DNA of 6,487 bases, from assembly GCA_028702895.1 (NCBI GenBank), contig JAQVNZ010000041.1, positions 1 through 6,487 of the forward strand, in the 5' to 3' direction. Below the pieces are notes generated by a model. That model was not told the origin of the DNA and ran no database searches. It saw only the letters and a list, made by a program, of their open reading frames with translations. The first letter of the stretch is position 1; each line of letters begins with the position of its first letter. The translations under genes were made by a program, and so were the position numbers. Below are positions 1-5,048 of this stretch, piece by piece. The stretch is from Candidatus Iainarchaeum sp. (GTDB lineage: Archaea; Iainarchaeota; Iainarchaeia; Iainarchaeales; JAAZKV01).

Positions 1-206
1 TTTGTTCTTTTAATTTCATTGCAAATTCAAAACCCTTTATTGTTTTATACGAAATTAAATTACAAATCTCATGAGCAGATGCTGCCATTCCACCATTAAT
101 TTCCCCAATAATCAGCGTCTTTAATTATATATCTTGCAGCATAAATTCCGGAATTTATTCCAGTAGGTCCAGAGCCAATAATAATTAAATCATACACAAC
201 TTTCAT
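1..206 (-). CDS. Thioredoxin reductase-like FAD/NAD(P)H flavoprotein, N-terminal fragment with apparent frameshift
   Basis: This is the amino-terminal part of a TrxB-like pyridine-nucleotide-disulfide oxidoreductase, a family that passes electrons from NADPH through FAD to a CxxC disulfide of thioredoxin or a similar partner. From the ATG at 206 it reads MKVVYDLIIIGSGPTGINSG, the beta strand and GxGxxG dinucleotide-binding loop for FAD (residues 11-16), followed by IYAARY. After codon 29 (AAA, 122-120) this frame gives DADYWGN and stops at 98-96. Skipping one base (C at 119 on the + strand) restores a family-like sequence: TLIIGEINGGMAASAHEICN, then a stretch ending FEFAMKLKEQ that stays open to the window edge. 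One extra base therefore splits the gene, either a real mutation or a sequencing/assembly error. A degenerate ribosome-binding site (GTGGAT, 216-211) precedes the ATG. The CxxC active site and NADPH domain lie outside the window. The family call is firm, but the exact partner is unknown. Confidence 0.8.
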
Positions 207-281
207 TTTAATCCACTTCTTTTTTAAACTTTTATTTTTTTATTTAACATAATAAACAGTATTTATCATATTAAACGCAGG

Positions 282-289
282 TATTTAAA
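282..289 (-). promoter_or_regulatory. Putative archaeal TATA box for the thioredoxin reductase-like gene
   Basis: On the minus strand this reads TTTAAATA directly preceded by AAAAAAG, the classic archaeal BRE/TATA arrangement. It would place a transcription start near 255-262 and a leader of about 50 bases before the ATG at 206. A weaker AT-rich candidate (TTTAATATG) lies at 275-267. The rest of 207-353 holds only this promoter and the 3' end signals of the upstream oxidoreductase gene. Confidence 0.45.
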
Positions 290-317
290 CTTTTTTGGAG
301 TTGATACAAAAATTAAT

Positions 318-342
318 AAAAAACAAACTACTCTTAAAAAAA
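318..342 (-). terminator. Putative U-tract terminator after the ferredoxin-reductase-like gene
   Basis: On the minus strand, 12 bases after the TAA at 356-354, there is a run of seven T (342-336) and then a run of six T (323-318). Archaeal RNA polymerase terminates at such U-tracts without needing a strong hairpin. Only a weak AAACT/AGTTT pairing is visible around the first tract. AT-rich composition makes such runs common, so support is modest. Confidence 0.35.
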
Positions 343-353
343 GTTTTAATTAA

Positions 354-1052
354 TTAATTTTCAAATATTATACTTTCAATAGTTGTACCAAATTGTTTAA
401 TTATTTCTTGTAATTCATTTACCATTTGAATTGGTCCACAAATATAGAAATTTTGATTCCAATTTTTAATAGTATTTTCTAAAAATACTTTATTTATTCT
501 ACCAGTTAAATAATTGTCTTTATTTAGACCAATTATATTTTCTCGCGTAATTTTTAATATAACTTTTAATCCTTCAGATTCCATTTCTTTAAATTCGTCT
601 TTCAAAATTATGTCCGAAATCGTTTTATTAGAAAATATTAAAGTATTACCTTCTAATTTCTTTTCAATTCTAAGCTTTCGTAAAATAGCAATGAATGGTG
701 TAATACCTGAACCCCCAGCAATAAAAACTCCTGCACTAGTATATTTTATGGCACCAAAAACATCGCCTATTATTAGTGAATCGCCTATTTTTAATTCACG
801 CAAATGTTTTGTTACCCCATCTTCATGATTATCATAAATTTTTATTGTAAATTCTAAATACTTATCAGTATTTATTCCAGTAAATGTAAAAGGCCGGCCT
901 TTTTCTTCAAAACCCAATTTGTTTATACTTACTTCAGTAGCTTGACCTTCTAAATATTTGTAACCCAACGGTTTTTCTACTACAAATGTTTTAACATCAG
1001 GTGTTCTATCAATAATATTTAGAATTTTAACTACTTGTTTTTTTTCAACCAT
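354..1052 (-). CDS. FAD/NAD(P)H-binding ferredoxin reductase-type oxidoreductase
   Basis: A 232-residue cytosolic flavoprotein of the ferredoxin-NADP(+) reductase superfamily, moving electrons between NAD(P)H and a one-electron carrier or acceptor through FAD. The N-terminal beta-barrel FAD domain (about 1-100) has the flavin-binding RPFTFT motif (RxYS/T type, residues 53-58) and GVTKHL (79-84) for the FAD phosphates. The C-terminal NAD(P)-binding domain has IAGGSGITPF (111-120) and YICGP (203-207). It has no globin domain, no attached [2Fe-2S] domain and no C-terminal cysteine cluster, so it must use a separate partner; length fits a minimal bacterial/archaeal flavodoxin reductase or the reductase half of a flavohaemoglobin. 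I chose the ATG at 1052 over an in-frame TTG at 1064; no Shine-Dalgarno motif precedes either. It is transcribed divergently from the DUF488 gene. The acceptor is unknown; flavodoxin, rubredoxin or the neighbouring di-iron proteins are guesses. Confidence 0.85.
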   Translation of the reverse strand: MVEKKQVVKILNIIDRTPDVKTFVVEKPLGYKYLEGQATEVSINKLGFEEKGRPFTFTGINTDKYLEFTIKIYDNHEDGVTKHLRELKIGDSLIIGDVFGAIKYTSAGVFIAGGSGITPFIAILRKLRIEKKLEGNTLIFSNKTISDIILKDEFKEMESEGLKVILKITRENIIGLNKDNYLTGRINKVFLENTIKNWNQNFYICGPIQMVNELQEIIKQFGTTIESIIFEN

Positions 1053-1087
1053 ATTAAATAACAATATAAAAAAATTAATAAAGTTTT

Positions 1088-1097
1088 GTTATATATC
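1088..1097 (-). promoter_or_regulatory. Putative TATA box for the ferredoxin-reductase-like gene
   Basis: The minus strand reads GATATATAAC here, a TATA-box-like element about 36-45 bases upstream of the ATG at 1052. It would give a start near 1067 and a short leader of about 15 bases. An alternative is TTTATTAAT at about 1083-1075, which would make the mRNA essentially leaderless. The element overlaps the palindrome at 1092-1109. Confidence 0.35.
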
Positions 1098-1109
1098 AAA
1101 ATTGATATA
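1092..1109. promoter_or_regulatory. 18-bp palindrome, possible operator between divergent genes
   Basis: The sequence TATATCAA-AA-TTGATATA is a perfect inverted repeat with 8-base arms and a 2-base centre. It lies in the 147-base gap between the divergent oxidoreductase (-) and DUF488 (+) genes and overlaps a possible TATA box of the former. Size and position suit a dimeric winged-helix or Rrf2/ArsR-type regulator, but no regulator gene is in the window. I found no second copy in the other intergenic regions. Confidence 0.4.
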
Positions 1110-1147
1110 ATGACAAGCAAATATTAAAAATACTTTTTTAAAAAAAA

Positions 1148-1154
1148 TTTAAAT
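1148..1154 (+). promoter_or_regulatory. Putative BRE/TATA promoter for the DUF488 gene
   Basis: A run of eight A (1140-1147) followed by TTTAAAT forms an archaeal BRE/TATA-like element. A transcription start about 25 bases downstream would be near 1175-1178, leaving a leader of about 23 bases before the ATG at 1200. No Shine-Dalgarno motif is visible in that leader. Confidence 0.4.
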
Positions 1155-1199
1155 GTAAAAATCAAAAAATTAATAAACTATTAAAATAATTTATTTAAT

Positions 1200-1550
1200 A
1201 TGATTCGAATAAAAAGAATTTATGATAAACCAGATAAAAATGATGGGTTTAGGATTTTGGTGGATAGATTATGGCCTAGAGGAATTTCTAAAGAAAATGC
1301 AAAAATTGATTTATGGTTAAAAGAAATAGCTCCAAGTAATGAATTGAGAAAATGGTTTTCACATGATCCAAAAAAATGGACTATTTTTGAAAAAAAATAT
1401 AAATTTGAATTAACAAATAATCAAGATTTAATAAAAGAAATTAAAAAATTAGAAAAAACTCAAAAAATAATAACACTTCTCTATTCAGCAAAAGACGAGG
1501 AACACAATAATGCCTTAACTTTAATAGAATTTTTAAAAATCAAAAAATAA
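1200..1550 (+). CDS. DUF488 family protein (YeaO-like)
   Basis: A 116-residue small soluble protein matching the DUF488/YeaO family closely over its whole length. Recognisable family blocks are VDRLWPRG (21-28), the KIDLWLKEIAPSNELRKWF stretch with the SHDPKKW motif (about 35-60), and LLYSAKDEEHNNA (93-105) near the C terminus. The biochemical role is not established; members are often found near stress and redox genes. There is no signal peptide and no membrane segment. The ATG at 1200 is the natural start because the family begins within a few residues of it (IRIKRIYD). It is the only plus-strand gene in the window, divergent from the ferredoxin-reductase-like gene and convergent with the Ric gene. 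Lysine-rich composition with AAA codons matches the neighbouring genes, so there is no sign of recent transfer. Confidence 0.9.
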   Translation: MIRIKRIYDKPDKNDGFRILVDRLWPRGISKENAKIDLWLKEIAPSNELRKWFSHDPKKWTIFEKKYKFELTNNQDLIKEIKKLEKTQKIITLLYSAKDEEHNNALTLIEFLKIKK

Positions 1551-1562
1551 TTTTCATTTAAC

Positions 1563-1587
1563 AAAAAATCATTTTTATTTATTTTTT
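1563..1587. terminator. Bidirectional U-tract terminator region between convergent genes
   Basis: The 38-base gap between the DUF488 stop (1550) and the Ric stop (1589) has T-runs on both strands: on the plus strand at 1572-1576 and 1582-1587, and on the minus strand (A-run in the listing) at 1568-1563. This suits archaeal U-tract termination of both convergent transcripts. No strong hairpin is seen. Confidence 0.4.
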
Positions 1588-1588
1588 A

Positions 1589-2323
1589 TTAATTAATTTT
1601 ATTTTCTAATTTTATTGCTTTTGGAAATAAAATATTATTTTCTAAATGTATATGTCGATATAAATCATTTTCAAATTCAATAAGTATAGCAAATGTTATT
1701 TGATAAGTGTTACAAGCATCTTTTGGCAAGATAAAATTGTTAGTTATCTTTCTTATTTCTTTAACCTTATCTCCAACAATAGTATGTTCTGCTTCTACAC
1801 TTTTAATATATTCGCCCAGATTTTTAAAATAAGGCGATTTTAAAGCAGTATTTTCTATTTTATTATGAACTATTTTTCTAATGTGTGGAAATAATATTGT
1901 TTCTTCATCTTGCATGTGTTTTATTAAATCCGAATTAATTTCATTAAAAATATCGTTAATTATTTTAAGTTCAGGATGATTTTCACCATGAACTTGTTTT
2001 AGTTTAGATAAAAATGAGATTAGTTTTAAAGAATTATCTCGAACATATGCATGATGAGTATTAACAATATACACAGTAAGCGTGTCTAAATCAAGATTTT
2101 CTATTACATTTTCATTGAATTTATTTTTAGGTAATTCATTAAGTTTTTTTAATAAATTTTCTTTTCTTATTCCATTTTGTTCACAAATTTCATTTATTGA
2201 AATTCGACCACCGCAACAAAAATCAATTCCATAATCTTTGAATATTTCTGCAGTATTATAATCCTTCGCAACTATTTCTGAAACTAACTCGTTTCCATTA
2301 ATAATATTTTTTTCTTTAATCAT
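1589..2323 (-). CDS. ric: Iron-sulfur cluster repair di-iron protein (Ric/ScdA/YtfE family)
   Basis: A 244-residue cytosolic non-haem di-iron protein of the Ric family, whose bacterial members (YtfE, ScdA, NorA/DnrN) protect and repair Fe-S clusters damaged by nitric oxide or oxidants. The N-terminal ScdA_N/DUF542 domain (about 8-62) carries the hallmark CCGG with C36 and C37. The hemerythrin-like four-helix domain (about 75-240) keeps the expected ligands: H91, H136 with E140 (HxxxE), H180, and H224 with E228 (HxxxE), in the same order and spacing pattern as in E. coli YtfE. It is slightly longer than YtfE (220 residues). The ATG at 2323 is preferred over an in-frame GTG at 2332 because GTGAT (2332-2328) is well placed as a ribosome-binding site. 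A terminator and its own TATA-like element lie upstream, suggesting independent transcription. Its neighbourhood with a second hemerythrin protein and flavoproteins supports a stress-repair role. Confidence 0.92.
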   Translation of the reverse strand: MIKEKNIINGNELVSEIVAKDYNTAEIFKDYGIDFCCGGRISINEICEQNGIRKENLLKKLNELPKNKFNENVIENLDLDTLTVYIVNTHHAYVRDNSLKLISFLSKLKQVHGENHPELKIINDIFNEINSDLIKHMQDEETILFPHIRKIVHNKIENTALKSPYFKNLGEYIKSVEAEHTIVGDKVKEIRKITNNFILPKDACNTYQITFAILIEFENDLYRHIHLENNILFPKAIKLENKIN

Positions 2324-2327
2324 TTTT

Positions 2328-2332
2328 ATCAC
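2328..2332 (-). promoter_or_regulatory. Ribosome-binding site deciding the Ric start
   Basis: The minus strand reads GTGAT, complementary to the AUCAC at the 3' end of 16S rRNA, four bases before the ATG at 2323. It overlaps the alternative GTG codon at 2332 and so favours the ATG as the true start. Confidence 0.55.
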
Positions 2333-2369
2333 TCATCAAATATTTTTAATTTTTCGATAATTATTTTAT

Positions 2370-2379
2370 TTAATATAAA
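2370..2379 (-). promoter_or_regulatory. Putative TATA box for the Ric gene
   Basis: The minus strand reads TTTATATTAA directly after the hairpin of the preceding gene's terminator, so the terminator U-tract and this TATA-like element share bases. A start near 2350 would leave a leader of about 27 bases containing the GTGAT ribosome-binding site. Confidence 0.4.
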
Positions 2380-2403
2380 AAAAGAATGGCAATATGCCAT
2401 TCT
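2376..2403 (-). terminator. Hairpin plus U-tract terminator after the lipoprotein gene
   Basis: On the minus strand, starting 11 bases after the TAA at 2417-2415, AGAATGGCA and TGCCATTCT pair as a perfect 9-bp stem with a 3-base loop (2403-2383). A run of seven T follows (2383-2377). This has the form of a bacterial-style intrinsic terminator and is the strongest secondary structure in the window. It separates the lipoprotein gene from the Ric gene. Confidence 0.75.
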
Positions 2404-2414
2404 AATTAAATTAT

Positions 2415-3779
2415 TTATTGTGGATAATTAAATTGCTGTGGTTCTGCGGGTAACTTTAGATCTGAAGTTAAAACATTATTAGAATAACTTGTTGCTATCA
2501 TACTCCACTCCACATCATTTGCTGTCCCCTGCAAAAACAACGGAACTCCCACTGAATTTAAACAATATGTTGTTATTGCATCAGTATCAGATATTGTATA
2601 ACATTGTGTTGTTTGATCAAGAACAACTTTTGTCCCCGCACCAGTTAATTTATTTTGATATGCATTCGGATTCTCTTTGATTAATTCAAATCCTGAATTT
2701 AAACTGCTCTCTGTTTGTTGAGTAAAATCAAAACACAACCAACCAGCAACTTGCGAACAAGTGAACATTCCGTTTGAAAGGATGTATGCTCTTGCAGTAT
2801 AACCTGCTGCTTGAGAATCAGTTCTTATTTCCCCATCTTTAACATATTGAGTCATAACACTTGTTTGGCCACCAGTATTAACATTATATGCGACTTTATA
2901 ATCTCCAATAAGAGATATTGTTGCAACAAAATCAGAGAAAACATTTTCTCCATTTTGCATTGAATTATTATTTGTTGTTTTAGTATTATTATTCGTTGAA
3001 GAATTATCTTCTTCTATTACTGGTTTATTATTTTCACCAAGATCAATTTTTATCTGACCAAGAGCATTAATAATTGTTGATATTTCTGCATCTGCTAAAA
3101 CAGACGCTCCTACACCAACCTTGCCATTTAAGTCCATTCCAACTTTTACATTTGTTTGTGTTTTTCCACCAGATACAATAACGTTTCCATTTGGTTCAAT
3201 ATTTATTTTTGCATCAGATTTTGTTTCTATTTTAACAACTGGCGCAAATACATAATCTCCTGTTGATGAAATATTTAGAGACTCATTAGCTATTATATCA
3301 AATGTCGCAATATTTGCAGAATTTTCTCCAACATTTACAATCGCATCAACAATTATTTCATTTGAAGGAATTGCTGCGGTGTGTTTTCCTTTATCATCAT
3401 TAATAACTATGTTTGAAATATTAAGTTTTATTTTTGTATAATTATCTGTTGCAATATTTACATCAGCAAGCACAACTGTTTTACCTTCAAAATTTAATTC
3501 AAGAAGATCATACGTTTTAGACTCGGTTGAAACTGTTACCCAACCTTTTTCTAAATTATATACTTGAACTGAATTAATAGTAACTTTTACTTCATTTACC
3601 ACCCCCATATCAGCTGCAGCATCAGTAAGCGCAATAACTGTTCTCCCAGTAGCATTGTTTTCTACTTGACTTGACAAGTTAGAATTAGTTAAATTAGTGT
3701 TATCATTGTTTGTAGTTGTACATCCTAAAAGAAATACGACAAAAATTAATGCAATTAACACCGTCATCGATTTTTTCAT
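2415..3779 (-). CDS. DUF4382 lipoprotein with a second C-terminal cysteine-containing domain
   Basis: A 454-residue predicted surface lipoprotein of unknown function. It begins with a lysine-containing n-region, a hydrophobic segment (about 6-18) and a lipobox LLGC with the modified cysteine at C20. A polar Asn/Thr/Ser linker follows (21-44). The DUF4382 beta-sandwich domain spans about 45-188: it opens IALTDAAADM, contains VKVTINSVQVY and a WVTVS strand, then DLLEL, and closes DYVFAPVVKIE. Residues 190-255 are further beta-rich sequence, and 258-278 is a low-complexity Asn/Thr/Ser linker. The last domain (about 279-454) has four cysteines (C341, C349, C393, C406) that could form disulfides, and resembles LolA-like or DUF4412-like archaeal lipoprotein modules only loosely. 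I chose the ATG at 3779 over the ATG at 3797 because GAGG (3795-3792) and GTGA (3788-3785) precede it. The hairpin terminator follows. Its ligand is unknown. Confidence 0.82.
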   Translation of the reverse strand: MKKSMTVLIALIFVVFLLGCTTTNNDNTNLTNSNLSSQVENNATGRTVIALTDAAADMGVVNEVKVTINSVQVYNLEKGWVTVSTESKTYDLLELNFEGKTVVLADVNIATDNYTKIKLNISNIVINDDKGKHTAAIPSNEIIVDAIVNVGENSANIATFDIIANESLNISSTGDYVFAPVVKIETKSDAKINIEPNGNVIVSGGKTQTNVKVGMDLNGKVGVGASVLADAEISTIINALGQIKIDLGENNKPVIEEDNSSTNNNTKTTNNNSMQNGENVFSDFVATISLIGDYKVAYNVNTGGQTSVMTQYVKDGEIRTDSQAAGYTARAYILSNGMFTCSQVAGWLCFDFTQQTESSLNSGFELIKENPNAYQNKLTGAGTKVVLDQTTQCYTISDTDAITTYCLNSVGVPLFLQGTANDVEWSMIATSYSNNVLTSDLKLPAEPQQFNYPQ

Positions 3780-3784
3780 TTTTT

Positions 3785-3795
3785 TCACTATCCTC
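3785..3795 (-). promoter_or_regulatory. Ribosome-binding site favouring the internal lipoprotein start
   Basis: The minus strand reads GAGGATAGTGA, matching most of the GGAGGTGA consensus with an inserted spacer, five bases before the ATG at 3779. It falls just inside the longer alternative reading from the ATG at 3797, which has only A/T-rich sequence before it. The shorter start also gives a normal lipoprotein signal peptide. Confidence 0.5.
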
Positions 3796-3830
3796 ATTTT
3801 TTTTAATTTTAATTAAATTAACTCTCTAAA

Positions 3831-3842
3831 AAGATTAATCTT
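3831..3842 (-). terminator. Possible weak terminator after the DUF2249-hemerythrin gene
   Basis: AAGATTAATCTT is a perfect 12-bp palindrome about 20 bases past the stop at 3863, followed on the minus strand by a run of T (3832-3826). The stem is short and AT-rich, so it may equally be an operator for the lipoprotein gene or chance. Readthrough into the lipoprotein gene, 83 bases away, is possible. Confidence 0.25.
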
Positions 3843-3862
3843 CTAATAAAAATTTTGATTAA

Positions 3863-4846
3863 TTATTTTTCAAGAGTAAAATTACAATAACCAATTTTAT
3901 CACATTCTTTTTTCATTCCATCCCACCTTTCAGCCGGAATAGTATCTATTGCCATTGGATAAAGTATTTTATCTTCTTTATGAATATGACTTGGTAATTC
4001 TTTTGCAATAAAATTTATTAAATCACTTACTTGTTTTACGAATTGAGAATAATCTAAATTAGCATGATTTTTTGCAATAGCATAAAGTTCTTCTTTTTTA
4101 GGCACTATTTCATGATGTTCTTCAAGCATTATCATTGGCGGTTCGCTTACCCCATATTTTTCCAGCGTTGGAAAAAGAACTTTTTCTTCACGCTCATGAT
4201 GTTTGTTTGCTTCAACAAGATTTTTTGCTAAATGAACTAATTCATTTATTTCTTTTTCTGCACTTTTATAATTATCAAATTTTTTTAACTTACATTCAAT
4301 TATTTTTAATTTTTTAGCATATTCTAATATCATTTGGTGTTCCTGCATTAAAGTATGAATAGGATGACCTATTAGTAAATTTAATTCTTTATTATCTAAA
4401 TTTTCTGCCATTACTTCTAAGTGTACATCACATAATTTACGCAAATCTTTTCGTGATAAACCTTCTTGAATCATTTCTTGTTCAATTATAGCTAAATCTT
4501 CAGCAGAAATATTTCTTAAAAGATCTTTTCCTCTTTCTTTAATTTTTTTTGTGTCCGAACCAAGTTTAAGTTCTTTTAACATAGTTTTTACTTTTTCTTT
4601 ATTACTAGATTTTGATATTTTTTTTAATTCAAAAATCCATTCAGTAGGCCCTTCTTTGACGTAATTCCATTCAAAAAGTCCTTTTTGTTCTGCTTCAAAT
4701 TGATAATAAAGTGGTGTTGGAGCATGATCATTTGTTATAACTAATATCTCTTCGGGAGACAATGACTCCCACAACAAAAATAGTTTTGTGTGCCTTTCAA
4801 AGGGGCTTATTTTTCTTAAATCCAAATATTTTTTTTCCACAGTCAT
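3863..4846 (-). CDS. DUF2249-DUF438-hemerythrin domain protein
   Basis: A 327-residue soluble protein combining three recognisable modules. DUF2249 (about 7-77) shows LDLRK (8-12), ERH (17-19), NDHAPTPLYYQF (39-50) and GLFEW (56-60). A DUF438-type helical segment (about 85-155) contains EQEMIQEGLSRKDLRKLCDVH (122-142, with C139 and H142). A hemerythrin HHE four-helix domain (about 158-300) has candidate di-iron ligands in GHPIHTLMQEH (H161, H164, H170), NKHHEREEKVLFP (H216, H217, E221), EEHHE (H244, H245) and PSHIHKEDKILYP (H287, H289, E291). The C terminus carries a C315/C321 pair in the EIGYC-like end typical of DUF438 proteins. Related proteins are linked to oxygen or nitric oxide sensing, storage or Fe-S repair, but no reaction is established. 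A good ribosome-binding site (AGGAG, 4859-4855) fixes the ATG at 4846. It lies between the permease and the lipoprotein, close to Ric. Confidence 0.88.
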   Translation of the reverse strand: MTVEKKYLDLRKISPFERHTKLFLLWESLSPEEILVITNDHAPTPLYYQFEAEQKGLFEWNYVKEGPTEWIFELKKISKSSNKEKVKTMLKELKLGSDTKKIKERGKDLLRNISAEDLAIIEQEMIQEGLSRKDLRKLCDVHLEVMAENLDNKELNLLIGHPIHTLMQEHQMILEYAKKLKIIECKLKKFDNYKSAEKEINELVHLAKNLVEANKHHEREEKVLFPTLEKYGVSEPPMIMLEEHHEIVPKKEELYAIAKNHANLDYSQFVKQVSDLINFIAKELPSHIHKEDKILYPMAIDTIPAERWDGMKKECDKIGYCNFTLEK

Positions 4847-4854
4847 AAATTCAA

Positions 4855-4859
4855 CTCCT
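4855..4859 (-). promoter_or_regulatory. Ribosome-binding site of the DUF2249-hemerythrin gene
   Basis: AGGAG followed by TTGA on the minus strand, eight bases before the ATG at 4846, is the closest match in the window to the GGAGGTGA consensus and fixes the start. Confidence 0.6.
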
Positions 4860-4891
4860 AAATTTTATTATTATAAATAAAACACTTAATT

Positions 4892-4907
4892 TGTATATAT
4901 GAATACA
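4892..4907 (-). promoter_or_regulatory. Putative TATA box and overlapping inverted repeat upstream of the DUF2249-hemerythrin gene
   Basis: The minus strand has CATATATACA (4901-4892), a TATA-like element giving a start near 4870 and a leader of about 24 bases that includes the AGGAG site. It sits inside TGTAT-N6-ATACA (4892-4907), a weak inverted repeat, and ACATATGT (4911-4918) lies next to it. In DNA this AT-rich the repeats may be chance. The rest of 4847-5048 shows only AT-rich sequence and the permease 3' signals. Confidence 0.3.
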
Positions 4908-4988
4908 TTTACATATGTTTTTAAATTCATTTGTTTTAATAGAAAATAATTATGATTAGGATAATAAATTAAAATAAGTTTAAACAAT

Positions 4989-5015
4989 AAAAAAATATAT
5001 TTTTATTTCAAAAAA
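4989..5015 (-). terminator. Putative U-tract terminator after the permease gene
   Basis: On the minus strand, past the TAA at 5051-5049, there is a run of six T (5015-5010) and a run of seven T (4995-4989) with an AAAAATATATTTTT palindrome (4991-5004) between them. This fits archaeal U-tract termination, but the sequence bias makes it weak evidence. Confidence 0.3.
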
Positions 5016-5048
5016 GTTTAAAAATTATTATTTGAATAAAACATAATT

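Noticed and set aside
514..828. Open frame on the plus strand opposite the ferredoxin-reductase-like gene.
   Set aside because: It is antisense to a well-supported conserved gene, has no ribosome-binding site and its translation resembles no known family.
2489..4317. Short plus-strand open frames at 2489-2680 and 4135-4317 opposite the lipoprotein and hemerythrin genes.
   Set aside because: Both are short, antisense to conserved coding sequence, and have no initiation signals.
4892..4930. Cluster of short AT-rich repeats (TGTAT/ATACA, ACATATGT, ATGAAT/ATTCAT) considered as a multi-site operator or small repeat array.
   Set aside because: The arms are 5-6 bases of A/T-rich sequence with irregular spacing, which is expected by chance here. 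I kept only a low-confidence promoter note.
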